NCBI GenBank assembly: GCA_964628905.1
Contig: CAZVNS010000004.1
Location: 1 to 64,000 of the forward strand
Source of the DNA: JAJPXC01 sp964628905
GTDB lineage: Bacteria > Bacteroidota > Bacteroidia > Bacteroidales > Muribaculaceae
Length of the DNA: 64,000 nt
Direction of reading: 5' to 3'
Part shown: in pieces, positions 26,559-35,449 of the stretch
Layout of the letters: each line of letters starts with the position of its first letter
Numbering within the stretch: the first letter of the stretch is position 1
The notes under the pieces: generated by a model
Database searches by the model: none
Seen by the model: only the letters and a program-made list of their open reading frames with translations
Told to the model about the DNA's origin: nothing
Program-made: the position numbers and the translations under genes

Positions 26559-27107
26559 TTACTCAGCGGCTGCCTCGGGAGCTGCTTCGGCTTCAGGAGC
26601 CTCGGCTGCCTTGGCGGCTGCTTCGGCCTCAGCTTTTGCTGCTGCGATTTCTGCTTTCTTCTTGGCTACTTCCTCGGCCTTAGCCTTGTTCTTAGCCTGC
26701 TCGTCAGCGAGACGCTCCTTTGTGGCGATTTCCTGCTTGGTGGCCATGCCGGCCTTGAGATTGTCGACCGATGCCTGCTTCTTGGCTTTCCAAGCGTCGA
26801 AACGCTTCTGAGCCTCAGCTTCGTCAAATGCGCCTTTCTTCACACCGCCCTGGAGATGTTTCATCAGGAGCACGCCCTCGTTAGAGAGGATGTTGCGCAC
26901 GGTGTCGGTAGGGATTGCGCCGACGTTAACCCAATACAAAGCCCGCTCGAAGTTGAGAGTAATTGTAGCAGGATTAGTGTTCGGATTGTATGAACCTATC
27001 CTTTCAATGAATCTACCATCTCGTGGTGCCCTGCTATCGGCGATAACAATCGGGTAGAACGCATAGTTCTTGCGACCATGACGTTGTAATCTGATTTTTG
27101 TTGCCAT
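26559..27107 (-). CDS. rpsP: 30S ribosomal protein S16
   Basis: The first 80 residues are canonical S16 (KIRLQRHGRKNYAFYPIVIA; ERIGSYNPNTNP). They are followed by a 100-residue extension of lysine/alanine/glutamate (KAEEVAKKKAEIAAAKAEAE), likely helical, that is characteristic of Bacteroidota S16. Total 182 residues. Monocistronic with a good promoter, and the extension composition differs from neighbours only because of its simple sequence. Confidence 0.96.
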   Translation of the reverse strand: MATKIRLQRHGRKNYAFYPIVIADSRAPRDGRFIERIGSYNPNTNPATITLNFERALYWVNVGAIPTDTVRNILSNEGVLLMKHLQGGVKKGAFDEAEAQKRFDAWKAKKQASVDNLKAGMATKQEIATKERLADEQAKNKAKAEEVAKKKAEIAAAKAEAEAAAKAAEAPEAEAAPEAAAE

Positions 27108-27141
27108 TGTTGATAAGTGTTATGGTTTTGTATTGACGGCG

Positions 27142-27173
27142 CGAAGTTAACCACAATCCCCCACATGGCCAAA
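27142..27173 (-). promoter_or_regulatory. Promoter of rpsP
   Basis: On the minus strand TTTG (plus CAAA, 27170-27173), a 20-nt spacer, then TAACTTCG (plus 27142-27149), which differs from TAnnTTTG by one base. The start would lie about 30 nt before the ATG. Confidence 0.6.
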
Positions 27174-27212
27174 TTTTTCACCATAATTATTTTCAAATTT
27201 TCAAAAAAGGAA

Positions 27213-27269
27213 GACTTGTCAGACTTGTCGGACCGGGTCAGACGGATCAGGCTTGTCGGACCGGGTCAG
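27213..27269. repeat. R3 direct repeat overlapping the cinA stop
   Basis: The 18-mer CTTGTCGGACCGGGTCAG occurs at 27224-27241 and again, identical, at 27252-27269, with further partial units between. The second copy runs over the cinA stop codon (27266-27268), so the last few CinA residues are encoded by repeat sequence. Related words occur after dnaG at 11430-11466. Confidence 0.7.
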
Positions 27270-28522
27270 GTGCGACTGGGTCGGGGGAGGTGGCGGAGTA
27301 GGGCGAGAAGGGCCTCAGTGGTGGCTCGGTCGATGACCCGGTCACGGGTGCCTGGGAGATGGCGGGTGAAGGCATGCGTGCCCTTGGGTGTGGCGATTGC
27401 GAAGCAAACGGTACCTACGGGCTTGTCGGTGGTGCCTCCTCCTGGACCTGCGATGCCGGATGTGGCTACAGCATAGTCGACACCCAGCACTCGGCGTGCT
27501 CCCTCTGCCATCTGCGCGGCTACCAGCTCGCTTACGGCCCCTAACTGACGGATTAATTCGGGCTCAACACCAAGCACTCCGCATTTCACGGAGTTGGCGT
27601 AGGATACTACACTTCCGTTAAAGTATTCCGAGCTTCCTGCGGTAGCGGTTATGGTGTGTGCGATATTGCCGCCTGTGCAACTCTCGGCAGTACCGATAGT
27701 CAATCCTGAGCCCGCGAGGTGTTCGCAGAGTATCTCACCAAGGTCAAAGTCGTGGAGCGACAGCACATGATCGGTTCCCAAGGCGTTGACAATCTCCTCC
27801 ACACCTTGGGCAAGGAGGCGGTTGAGTCGATTAAAATCTTCGCCAACGGCATCGAGCCGCAGACGGAGTAATCCCGGCTTTGGCAGGTATGCTAAATGCA
27901 ACTGCGGATCGAGGCGCCGCTCAAAGTCGGCGAGGATTTGTGCCACCTCTGACTCTGTGTACCATGCCACCATGACGCAGCGGTGGAGATAGTGCATGGG
28001 GGAAGGGAACCGTTGCAGTAGTTTGGGGAGGACGGCCGACTCAAACATCTGACGTGTCTCAAACGGCACTCCGGGCATTGATACCACAATTTTTCCGTCC
28101 CGCTCCCACCACATGATGGGGGCAGTGCCCACACGGTTCTGGATCACTTCGCAATTATCGGGCGCCATGGCTTGAAGGCGAGTCAGATCATTGATTTTCA
28201 AGCTGCGGCGATTAAATACATCGAGCACATTTTGATACGTTGCCTCATCGAATATCAGTTTTGCGCCAAAAAATTCAGCGAGAGTATGTTTGGTGATATC
28301 GTCGTTGGTGGGACCAAGGCCTCCTGTGGTTATCACTACATCGCTGATATTCAACCCTTGAACAAGTGCGTCAGTAATCGCCTCGGCGTTATCGGGGACG
28401 GTGATAACTCTGTTGATGCGCCATCCATGAGGATCGAGCATCCGCGAGAGTGTGCCGGAATTGGTGTCGGTGACTTGCCCCAACAGCACCTCGTCGCCGA
28501 TGATTATGATAGTAACATCCAT
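27266..28522 (-). CDS. cinA: CinA-family nicotinamide-nucleotide amidase / competence protein
   Basis: The N-terminal MoaB/MogA-like domain (about 1-170; IIIIGDEVLLGQVTDTNSG, TTGGLGPTNDD) is joined to a C-terminal NMN deamidase domain (about 255-410; TIGTAESCTGGNIAHTI, TSGIAGPGGGTTDKPVGTV). It recycles NMN in pyridine nucleotide salvage. 418 residues, full length. Ends a long minus-strand run after the amidase gene. Its last residues fall in the R3 repeat. Confidence 0.95.
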   Translation of the reverse strand: MDVTIIIIGDEVLLGQVTDTNSGTLSRMLDPHGWRINRVITVPDNAEAITDALVQGLNISDVVITTGGLGPTNDDITKHTLAEFFGAKLIFDEATYQNVLDVFNRRSLKINDLTRLQAMAPDNCEVIQNRVGTAPIMWWERDGKIVVSMPGVPFETRQMFESAVLPKLLQRFPSPMHYLHRCVMVAWYTESEVAQILADFERRLDPQLHLAYLPKPGLLRLRLDAVGEDFNRLNRLLAQGVEEIVNALGTDHVLSLHDFDLGEILCEHLAGSGLTIGTAESCTGGNIAHTITATAGSSEYFNGSVVSYANSVKCGVLGVEPELIRQLGAVSELVAAQMAEGARRVLGVDYAVATSGIAGPGGGTTDKPVGTVCFAIATPKGTHAFTRHLPGTRDRVIDRATTEALLALLRHLPRPSRT

Positions 28523-28530
28523 CGCTGTTG

Positions 28531-29691
28531 TTATTTACGTGCTTTATCAACTTGCTTAAGGTAGTCCTTTAGCCCGGCGAGTATCTTTTCGGCTACCTTC
28601 TGGCGGAAATCGGGGTCAGCGAGCTTGGCTTCCTCTTCGGGGTTGGACATGAACATGCCTTCGACCAGCACGTTGGGAAATTCGGTAGGTCCGTTAAGCG
28701 AGAAGTTGAAGTTGCCGACGAGGCCGAATAGCGGCAGGCCGGTCTGGAGCATACGGTTGAGCACGCTCTCGGCCAGAGGGCGACAGAAGAGGTGTTTATA
28801 ATATGTAGATGTTCCTTTGGCCGTCTCACTGCCACCTGAGTTGTTGTGAACAGAGATGGCCAAATCGACGTTGGCATCACGCCAAATGCGCTTGCGTTCG
28901 CCCATCGACGGGCCGGTGTCGCCCGAGCGGGTAAGAACGACCGTTGCGCCCTCCTTCTCAAGCAACCTCTGGAGGCGCAGGATGATGTCGAGGTTCATGT
29001 CCTTCTCAAGCAGACCCATCTTCACTGAGCGTGCTCCGGGATACTCGCCGCCATGGCCGGCATCAAGTCCGATTGTGATATGCTTCAGACTCAGCTTCTT
29101 AGGTGTGTGGCGAACGTCGATGGTGAGATTACGGCCGTTATAGCCTACTTTATAGCCCCACTGATACTGATCTTTTAGGCGTATAATCACTTGGTAGACA
29201 TCGCTCTCCACCTGGTTGAATGTGACATAGTCAATCATGCCGAGCGATGGCGTACGTTGCGATATCCAGTTGCTGTTGTCAGTGGCGCCATAAAGCTCTA
29301 CGACGATGGTCGATGGCTCAAGCATGGTGTAGGAGCGGTAAGGTAGACGCCGCGGCAAGGATACAGTGATGCGGTCAAGCGAGCCTTGATCAGCAACGCT
29401 CCACGGACCGGTGTTGACTGTAACTGTGGTGTCGTTGGTGGCTGTGGCATATTCCTTGGGGAGGTATGCCCATCGGTTTTCAGAAAGTGCCACCTTATAT
29501 AATTGGTCGTCGCCGTCGATCACCCGCATTGTGATGTCGGGGTCTAAGAATCCAATTTTAGAGCCGCCGAGACGGTCGTCACCGTTGCCATATTGCAAAT
29601 AGGCACCGTCGAGGGTTTTTACATATTGTGTTTGCGCTCCAGAAAGAAGCATTGTGCCTGAGATGGCTGTGAGGATAAGTAGTCGTTTCAT
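28531..29691 (-). CDS. N-acetylmuramoyl-L-alanine amidase (AmiC type)
   Basis: Secreted zinc amidase that cleaves peptide stems from murein during cell separation. A signal peptide (LLILTAISGTMLLSGAQT) is followed by an AMIN-like N-terminal region to about residue 200. The Amidase_3 domain begins at GLDAGHGGEYPGA; further zinc ligands are a glutamate after GLLEKDMN and the histidine in LAISVHNN, with the catalytic glutamate near VLVEGMFMSNPEE. 386 residues. It lies 11 nt after tsaD. Confidence 0.93.
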   Translation of the reverse strand: MKRLLILTAISGTMLLSGAQTQYVKTLDGAYLQYGNGDDRLGGSKIGFLDPDITMRVIDGDDQLYKVALSENRWAYLPKEYATATNDTTVTVNTGPWSVADQGSLDRITVSLPRRLPYRSYTMLEPSTIVVELYGATDNSNWISQRTPSLGMIDYVTFNQVESDVYQVIIRLKDQYQWGYKVGYNGRNLTIDVRHTPKKLSLKHITIGLDAGHGGEYPGARSVKMGLLEKDMNLDIILRLQRLLEKEGATVVLTRSGDTGPSMGERKRIWRDANVDLAISVHNNSGGSETAKGTSTYYKHLFCRPLAESVLNRMLQTGLPLFGLVGNFNFSLNGPTEFPNVLVEGMFMSNPEEEAKLADPDFRQKVAEKILAGLKDYLKQVDKARK

Positions 29692-29702
29692 GGCATTAAG
29701 GG

Positions 29703-30716
29703 TTAAACTGTTACACGGGCAAAGGGAGCCTGGTTGTAGTCGCAGAATTGTTGATCGAGGTATTTGAAATAACCGGCGATGGCCACCATGGCGGCATTGT
29801 CGGTGGTGAATTTGCGCTTGGGGATGAAGGCCTTCAAGCCGCGACGTTGGCAGTATTGCGCCACAGCGTCGCGCACTCCGGAGTTTGCTGACACACCCCC
29901 GCCGATGGCGATGGTGGTGACACCGGTTTGCTTGACAGCCTTGTCGAGTTTGTCCATCAAGATGTCAATAATCGTGGCTTGGAGTGATGCTGCGAGATCG
30001 ACTTGGTTTTTTTCGATGAATCCAGGGTCGAGCTTGATGGCATCACGCAGGGTGTATAGGAATGAGGTCTTAAGTCCGCTGAAACTATAGTCGAGTCCGG
30101 GGATATGAGGTTTGGCAAACTTAAAGCGTTTGGGGTCACCCTCGGCAGCAAGTCGGTCGATATGAGGGCCTCCGGGGTATGGGAGCCCCATCACCTTGGC
30201 ACATTTGTCGAAGGCCTCACCTGCGGCATCGTCGATGGTCTGGCCCAGCACTTCCATGTCGTTGTAGTTGCGCACCATTATTATCTGTGAGTTGCCTCCG
30301 GAGATGAGCAGGCACAGATATGGGAATTGCGGTACCTCGTCGTCAGGTGCTTCGCGCACAAAGTGTGACAGCACATGGCCATGCAGATGGTTGACGTCGA
30401 TTATCGGTATCCGCAGGCCCAGCGACAGGCCTTTGGCAAATGAAGTGCCTACGAGTAGCGAACCCAACAGTCCGGGGCCGCGGGTGAAGGCGATAGCCGA
30501 GATGTCGTGCTTGGAGATGCCCGCTCGACGTATGGCTGTGTCGACCACGGGCACTATGTTCTGCTGATGAGCGCGCGAGGCAAGTTCGGGCACCACGCCC
30601 CCATATTCCTCATGCACGCTTTGTGAGGCTATGACGTTGGACAGCAGCAGGCCATCATTGATGATGGCGGCAGATGTGTCATCGCACGATGATTCGATTC
30701 CGAGTATTATGGGCAT
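29703..30716 (-). CDS. tsaD: tRNA N6-threonylcarbamoyladenosine transferase
   Basis: Transfers the threonylcarbamoyl group to A37 of ANN-decoding tRNAs (t6A). GIESSCDDTSAAI opens the ASKHA fold, the iron ligands are in VNHLHGHVLSH, and ASLQATIIDILMDK and AIGGGVSANSGVR follow. 337 residues. Sits between a GT2 gene and the amidase. Confidence 0.97.
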   Translation of the reverse strand: MPIILGIESSCDDTSAAIINDGLLLSNVIASQSVHEEYGGVVPELASRAHQQNIVPVVDTAIRRAGISKHDISAIAFTRGPGLLGSLLVGTSFAKGLSLGLRIPIIDVNHLHGHVLSHFVREAPDDEVPQFPYLCLLISGGNSQIIMVRNYNDMEVLGQTIDDAAGEAFDKCAKVMGLPYPGGPHIDRLAAEGDPKRFKFAKPHIPGLDYSFSGLKTSFLYTLRDAIKLDPGFIEKNQVDLAASLQATIIDILMDKLDKAVKQTGVTTIAIGGGVSANSGVRDAVAQYCQRRGLKAFIPKRKFTTDNAAMVAIAGYFKYLDQQFCDYNQAPFARVTV

Positions 30717-30722
30717 ATAATA

Positions 30723-31709
30723 TTATTTCTTGGATGAAATTAAATTGGATATTCTTTGAGTTAGGGGGGTGGGGAGTTTCGCAGTGAGCCACATCATCAG
30801 TCGAAAATGAAGTGGGATAGAGCGGGTGGACATAATGCGGCGGTTGACTTCGGGGAAGGTAGATTTCCATAAGGCCACATCTTTGTTTGGCCCACGCAGA
30901 TATTTCACCTTGGCAATCAGCTTTAGCTGGTTGAGGAAGGGCGTGTACCGGTCATCGGGGAAACGTGTCACAAACCATTGCTCAAGCAGCAGGGCGGCTT
31001 TCAGATGTTGGCGGAGCTGGGTATCCCGGTCGCTGCGCGAAACGCTTTTGACCTTAGGATTGATATAGTAATTGTAGACGATGTCATCTATCAACTGCGC
31101 GTTTCTGCTCAAGGCGAATGCGCGGGAGGTGACTGTCAAGTCATCCCAACAATCGATTTCGGGAAATACCTCGACGTGGTTCTCGACTAATAGTGATCGT
31201 CGGATAATCTTGTTACACATCGAATAATTATCCACAACAAGCCGCATTTGGTTGATGTCGGGGAAGTGGGCATCGATTTTGCCCACCTCGAATTTTGACG
31301 GATATATGCGATTGAATCGGCCCATCACTATGTCAGCATCAGTGTCAACTGCTTTAGTCACAAGACACTTTAATGCATCCGTCGGCAAAGTATCGTCGGC
31401 ATCGACTCGCATAAGATATTCCCCTGAAGCATTTGCAGCTCCTGCACGATGAGCTTTAGCCACACCTTGGCGATAGGTGAAGTAAAGTACATGGGTGTGA
31501 TCGATACGATTGGGGTGCCGGAGCAGCGCTTCGTTGAGTATGTTGAATGAGTTATCACGGCTGCCGTCGTTGACAAATATCACCTCGAAGTCGTCAAAAC
31601 TTTGGCTCATCAGCGAATTGACGCAACGAGCTATCGTAGCCTCAGCATTGTAGAAGGGTACGATGATTGAGATCTTGGGGTTCGATGTGGCAACAGTGGT
31701 GGCACTCAT
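30723..31709 (-). CDS. GT2-family glycosyltransferase
   Basis: GT-A transferase with ISIIVPFYNAEATIARCVNS at the N-terminus, FVNDGSRDNS, and the metal-binding DxD in MRVDADDTLPTD. About 100 C-terminal residues are variable and contain no membrane helix. Substrate unknown; likely surface or capsule sugars. It overlaps the phosphoesterase gene by 4 nt (ATGA), indicating coupling. Confidence 0.92.
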   Translation of the reverse strand: MSATTVATSNPKISIIVPFYNAEATIARCVNSLMSQSFDDFEVIFVNDGSRDNSFNILNEALLRHPNRIDHTHVLYFTYRQGVAKAHRAGAANASGEYLMRVDADDTLPTDALKCLVTKAVDTDADIVMGRFNRIYPSKFEVGKIDAHFPDINQMRLVVDNYSMCNKIIRRSLLVENHVEVFPEIDCWDDLTVTSRAFALSRNAQLIDDIVYNYYINPKVKSVSRSDRDTQLRQHLKAALLLEQWFVTRFPDDRYTPFLNQLKLIAKVKYLRGPNKDVALWKSTFPEVNRRIMSTRSIPLHFRLMMWLTAKLPTPLTQRISNLISSKK

Positions 31710-32893
31710 TGTTTGGGTCGCAGTGTGATGAGTGTGATTTCCGGCGTGGCACCTATACGCATTGGCAATCCTACGGCGCCCAATCCGATGTTGACGTATA
31801 GCTGCTGCCCCTGATTGTCGTGGTACAATCCCTCCCAGTAGTCATAGCGTAGGGCGGCGGGGGAGAATGGACCCACCTGCATCTGCATGGCGTGGGTATG
31901 TCCCGATAGGGTCAGAGCGATGTTCTGCTTGGGGTTATCGGCTATGTCGGCCTCCCACTGGGCGGGGTTGTGCGACAAAAGTATCTTGGTGTGGTTGTCA
32001 CCGGTGTCAGGATATGACTTTGCGAGGTCACCATAAACAGTGAATGGGGGGTCGCCTATATTTTCCACTCCGATTAGGGCGATGGAGTCGCTTTGGTATG
32101 TAAGCCAACGGTGGTCGTTGAGTATCAGGTCCCAACCCATGTCGTCGAAGCTCTTGAGCAGCTGATGGCGGTCCTGATCCTTATCTAACGGTGAGTCCCA
32201 ATCGTAGTAATCACCATAGTCATGGTTGCCGAGGATGGCATACACTCCATCCTTGGCTTTTAGTTGCGAGAGTGTGTTGACGAAGGGTAAAACTTCCGGG
32301 GCGTGGCGGTTGACGATGTCGCCGGTGAAGAGCACCACGTCGGGATGGAGCGAGTTGATGGCGTCGACCACCTTATGGACGTATGTGGTATCCGTCCCGT
32401 AAGTACCCACATGGAAGTCGCTTATTTGTACGATACGGTAGCCGTCAAATCCCTTTGGCAGATTTGGTATCTCGATGGTTACCTCCTCTACATCAATCGA
32501 GTTGCGGGTGATGAGCGCTCCATACCACATGGTGAGGAAACCGAAAAGGCCGAGTACGGCTCCGGTGGGGGTTAACCACTTCCATCGAGGATGATGCCAA
32601 ATCTTGGGGATAAGCGAAATGACTTCACAAATTAGATATAGAAGTTTGCCAAAGTATATAGTCAGGTACGCAAAAAGGCCCCACATCACCAGCAGCAGCT
32701 GCGAGTCAGCTCCTGAGCGACGGGGGATGCATACTACTACCACCAACAGCAGATTGATGATTATCGCCGACCAAAGCTGTATCTTACTCCATGGGCGAGT
32801 GGGATGGCGCTTGCTGAAAGTCCACCAAATATAATAGTCAATCGACAGATTGACTATTATCATGATTGTGAGCATTAGCAGTGGTAGGCGCAT
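31706..32893 (-). CDS. Membrane-bound metallophosphoesterase
   Basis: Four N-terminal hydrophobic segments (residues 1-140) anchor a calcineurin-type domain with all its metal motifs: ISDFHVGTYG, FTGDIVNRH, GNHDYGDYY, LSHNP and LSGHTHAMQM. Resembles YkuE/LpxG-like phosphoesterases, some of which act on UDP-diacylglucosamine in lipid A synthesis. Which substrate is used here cannot be told. 395 residues; coupled to GT2. Confidence 0.9.
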   Translation of the reverse strand: MRLPLLMLTIMIIVNLSIDYYIWWTFSKRHPTRPWSKIQLWSAIIINLLLVVVVCIPRRSGADSQLLLVMWGLFAYLTIYFGKLLYLICEVISLIPKIWHHPRWKWLTPTGAVLGLFGFLTMWYGALITRNSIDVEEVTIEIPNLPKGFDGYRIVQISDFHVGTYGTDTTYVHKVVDAINSLHPDVVLFTGDIVNRHAPEVLPFVNTLSQLKAKDGVYAILGNHDYGDYYDWDSPLDKDQDRHQLLKSFDDMGWDLILNDHRWLTYQSDSIALIGVENIGDPPFTVYGDLAKSYPDTGDNHTKILLSHNPAQWEADIADNPKQNIALTLSGHTHAMQMQVGPFSPAALRYDYWEGLYHDNQGQQLYVNIGLGAVGLPMRIGATPEITLITLRPKQ

Positions 32894-32899
32894 GAGAGA

Positions 32900-32970
32900 A
32901 AGTTTTTTAGTTTATGAGTTAATGAGTTTTTAAGGACGTTAAGGACGTTAAGGACTTTAAGTACTTTAGA
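32900..32970 (-). repeat. R1 leader repeat upstream of the phosphoesterase gene
   Basis: In gene sense: AAGTACTTAAAGTCCTTAAC, two GTCCTTAAC units, then AAAAACTCATTAACTCATAA just before the ATG. The classic two-part R1 layout (CCTTAAAGT units, then ACTC units). Confidence 0.75.
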
Positions 32971-32977
32971 AAATTAT

Positions 32978-33013
32978 TCTCCCTCCCTTTTGGTGAGGGA
33001 TGGGGTGGGGCTT
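32978..33013. repeat. R2 G/C-run repeat, copy 1
   Basis: Pyrimidine-rich half TCTCCCTCCCTTTT followed by GGTGAGGGATGGGGTGGGG. The sequence abuts the acyltransferase stop codon. It matches copy 2 at 34349-34384 at 32 of 36 positions. This type of GAGGG/CCCTC element is common between Bacteroidota genes and is often mistaken for small proteins. Confidence 0.75.
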
Positions 33014-34195
33014 TCAGGGCAACTGGGCGTGGCGTTGCATGCTCTGAGCGCATAGCTTGTTGGTCAGCGGGTTGGCATACATCTGAAGCATCATTGAGCG
33101 CATGTATTCATAGTCGTCGGCCGTGAGGTCGGGCTCTTCTACTTTGCTCAACTGGCTGGAGATGTAGTCGTTTACTTTGGTAACATCTTCGTCGCTATAA
33201 TGTTCGCGGAAGAGGTTGTCGCCCATCAGCTCATCATAGGCGATATAGTTGATCGGGAAGAGCTTGTAGCCACAATGTATCGTGCTGTCGATCAATGAGC
33301 AAGTGCGCCGTATCACCTCCGCACGCTCGGCATCGGCTGGCATCATCTCCAACCGGTCGTTGATGCATCGGCCTATAGTGAAGTGGACGCGACCCTTGTA
33401 GCCGAGCATGCCGGTCTCCATACTCAGCAAGTCGTCGCGTTGACTCTTCTTATATTCGGGATCGTTGTGGCGCTTGAGAAATTCATATGCCTTCAGGTAG
33501 TCATTGGGGTCAAACTCATAAGTGATTGACACAGGCATTAGTCGGCAGTAGAGCAGATTGTCGCGCATCGAGCCGGGGCCGGCGAGAGCGAGCATCTTCA
33601 CGAGGCTCTCCTGGGTTAGGTCATTGCTATCCTTGGCGCGTCCTTCGCGCTGGGCTATCCACACTGATTTGTGCTTCTCGTTGAGGCAATAGTGGATATA
33701 TCCCGACAGCTGCTTGGCGGCCTTGAGAGCCTCAATCATGCGGGTGTCGCGCTTTACGATGAAACTTTGATTAAGTTTCACAAGGTGCTCTATCCAGTCG
33801 TAAATCAGCAAGTTGTTGCCGATAGCTATCTCTGACGTGGGGAGTGAGTTGTGCATGAAGCACAGGTTGAGGAATGTGGCATCGAGCACGATGTCGCGGT
33901 GGTTGGTGATGAAGGTGTAACTCGTGGCCGGGTCGATGTCGGTGATGTTGTCGCACGACACACCGGCTGTGGTACGCTTCTCAAGCATCTCAATGAAGGG
34001 AAGCATGATGCCATACTGGAAATCATGGATATTGTCAATGCTCTTGAGTTGCTTGACAAATTCAGGGTAGTCGACACCTGGCATCACATATCTGACGGCG
34101 TGCTCCAGCAGAGGATCATCGGCCATCAGAGCCATCTTCTCCTTGAATTCTTGGTTGTTATAAGGCGCTATATCTTGAAATTCTTCAGTATTCAT
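33014..34195 (-). CDS. 1-acyl-sn-glycerol-3-phosphate acyltransferase-like protein
   Basis: A 393-residue PlsC-superfamily acyltransferase. The catalytic box NHRDIVLDATFLN (about 98-110) contains the HxxxxD motif, and a later block carries AQREGRAKDSN. About 200 C-terminal residues are specific to this subgroup. Expected to acylate a lyso-phospholipid or similar lipid at the inner membrane. It is flanked on both sides by the paired R2 plus R1 repeats. Confidence 0.87.
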   Translation of the reverse strand: MNTEEFQDIAPYNNQEFKEKMALMADDPLLEHAVRYVMPGVDYPEFVKQLKSIDNIHDFQYGIMLPFIEMLEKRTTAGVSCDNITDIDPATSYTFITNHRDIVLDATFLNLCFMHNSLPTSEIAIGNNLLIYDWIEHLVKLNQSFIVKRDTRMIEALKAAKQLSGYIHYCLNEKHKSVWIAQREGRAKDSNDLTQESLVKMLALAGPGSMRDNLLYCRLMPVSITYEFDPNDYLKAYEFLKRHNDPEYKKSQRDDLLSMETGMLGYKGRVHFTIGRCINDRLEMMPADAERAEVIRRTCSLIDSTIHCGYKLFPINYIAYDELMGDNLFREHYSDEDVTKVNDYISSQLSKVEEPDLTADDYEYMRSMMLQMYANPLTNKLCAQSMQRHAQLP

Positions 34196-34218
34196 GACAA
34201 TTGGATGTTATGAGCCTT

Positions 34219-34226
34219 CAAAGTTA
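34219..34226 (-). promoter_or_regulatory. -7 box of the acyltransferase gene
   Basis: The minus strand reads TAACTTTG (plus CAAAGTTA), 24 nt before the ATG. The R1 tract lies immediately upstream of it, occupying the expected -33 region. Confidence 0.4.
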
Positions 34227-34233
34227 CAAAGAA

Positions 34234-34340
34234 GTTTTTAAAGATTTTAGAGTTGTTAGAGTTTTTAGGGTTTTTAAAGTTTTGAGAGCTATGAGAGTTG
34301 TTAAGGACTTTAAGGTCGTTAAGGATGTTAAGAACTTTAG
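34234..34340 (-). repeat. R1 repeat upstream of the acyltransferase gene
   Basis: The longest R1 tract seen, about 105 nt. In gene sense: CCTTAACGACCTTAAAGTCC, then CAACTCTCATAGCTCTC and AAAAACTCTAACAACTCTAA. Here a -7-like box separates it from the ATG. Confidence 0.75.
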
Positions 34341-34348
34341 GTAATTGG

Positions 34349-34384
34349 TCTCCCGCCCTTTTGGGGAGTGATGGGGTAGGGCTT
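34349..34384. repeat. R2 G/C-run repeat, copy 2
   Basis: TCTCCCGCCCTTTT followed by GGGGAGTGATGGGGTAGGG. It lies 12 nt past the RluD-family stop codon and joins an R1 tract in the same order as copy 1. Confidence 0.75.
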
Positions 34385-34396
34385 GTGGGACTCCCT

Positions 34397-35449
34397 TCAG
34401 GTGGCGGTGTTGTAGGAGCGCCAACGGTCAATCAGGGCCTGCATGTCGGCGGGGATGGGCGCTGTGAAGAACATCTCCTCGCCGGTCTCGGGATGCACAA
34501 ATCCGAGTGTGCGGGCGTGCAAGGCTTGACGCGGGCAGAGGGCGAAACAGTTGTCGATGAATTGCTTATACTTGCCTGAAGTGTTGCCCCGTAGCATCTT
34601 GTCGCCTCCATAGCGGGCATCGTTAAACAGCGGATGACCGATGTGACTCATGTGCACGCGTATCTGATGGGTGCGCCCGGTCTCGAGCACGCATTTCACT
34701 ATGGCCACATGCCCTAACGGCTCGACAACAGAATAATGGGTCACGGCATGCTTGCCTACGTCGCCTCCATTGGGGTAGACCTCCATCTTCAGTCGGTCGC
34801 GCACCGATCGGCCGATGTTGCTCTCAATAGTGCCTTCTGCAGGGTTGGGCACTCCCCACGTGATGGCCACATACTCACGCTTGGTCGTTTTGTTAAAGAA
34901 CTGCCGCCCTAAATGTGTCTTTGCGTCGGGTGTTTTGGCCACAACGAGTAGACCCGAAGTATCCTTGTCGATACGGTGCACCAGCCCCAGGCGCGGATCT
35001 GAAACATCGTAGTTGGGATTGTCGCGGAAGTGGTAAGCAAGGGCGTTGACGAGCGTCCCGGTATAGTTGCCGTGACCCGGGTGCACTACGAGTCCGGCAG
35101 GCTTGTCGACCACAAGCACCGTATCATCCTCATAAACTATATCCAGAGGGATATTCTCGGCTATAATCTCGCACTCATATCGCGGGCGGTCCATCACCAC
35201 CGAAACCACGTCAAGCGGCTTGACACGATAGTTGGACTTCACCGGTTTGCCATTGACCAAAATGCAACCGGCTTCGGCGGCTTGCTGCACGCGGTTGCGC
35301 GACGACTTCTGCAACCTCAGCACCAAGAACTTATCGACCCTGAGCAACTCCTGACCCGGATCGGCCACGAAGCGGAAGTGCTCATACATCTCACCTTCAG
35401 GCTCATCGCCGGTGATTACACCCTCAAGCTCCTCGTTGTCAATCATCAT
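34397..35449 (-). CDS. RluD-family 23S rRNA pseudouridine synthase
   Basis: An S4 domain (about 30-90; LRVDKFLVLRLQKSSRNRVQ) precedes the RluA/RluD catalytic domain with aspartate in VHRIDKDTSGLLVVAK. The substrate loop is ETGRTHQIRVHM. 350 residues. Probably modifies helix 69 of 23S rRNA as RluD does, but RluC/RluA-like targets cannot be excluded. Overlaps the PASTA gene by 11 nt. Confidence 0.94.
   Translation of the reverse strand: MMIDNEELEGVITGDEPEGEMYEHFRFVADPGQELLRVDKFLVLRLQKSSRNRVQQAAEAGCILVNGKPVKSNYRVKPLDVVSVVMDRPRYECEIIAENIPLDIVYEDDTVLVVDKPAGLVVHPGHGNYTGTLVNALAYHFRDNPNYDVSDPRLGLVHRIDKDTSGLLVVAKTPDAKTHLGRQFFNKTTKREYVAITWGVPNPAEGTIESNIGRSVRDRLKMEVYPNGGDVGKHAVTHYSVVEPLGHVAIVKCVLETGRTHQIRVHMSHIGHPLFNDARYGGDKMLRGNTSGKYKQFIDNCFALCPRQALHARTLGFVHPETGEEMFFTAPIPADMQALIDRWRSYNTAT

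Noticed and set aside
32978..34384. Small Pro/Ser/Thr-rich ORFs around the R2 elements
   Set aside because: Their proline/serine/lysine tails come from R2 sequence read in a coding frame; such ORFs recur wherever the repeat occurs and have no start-site or domain support.
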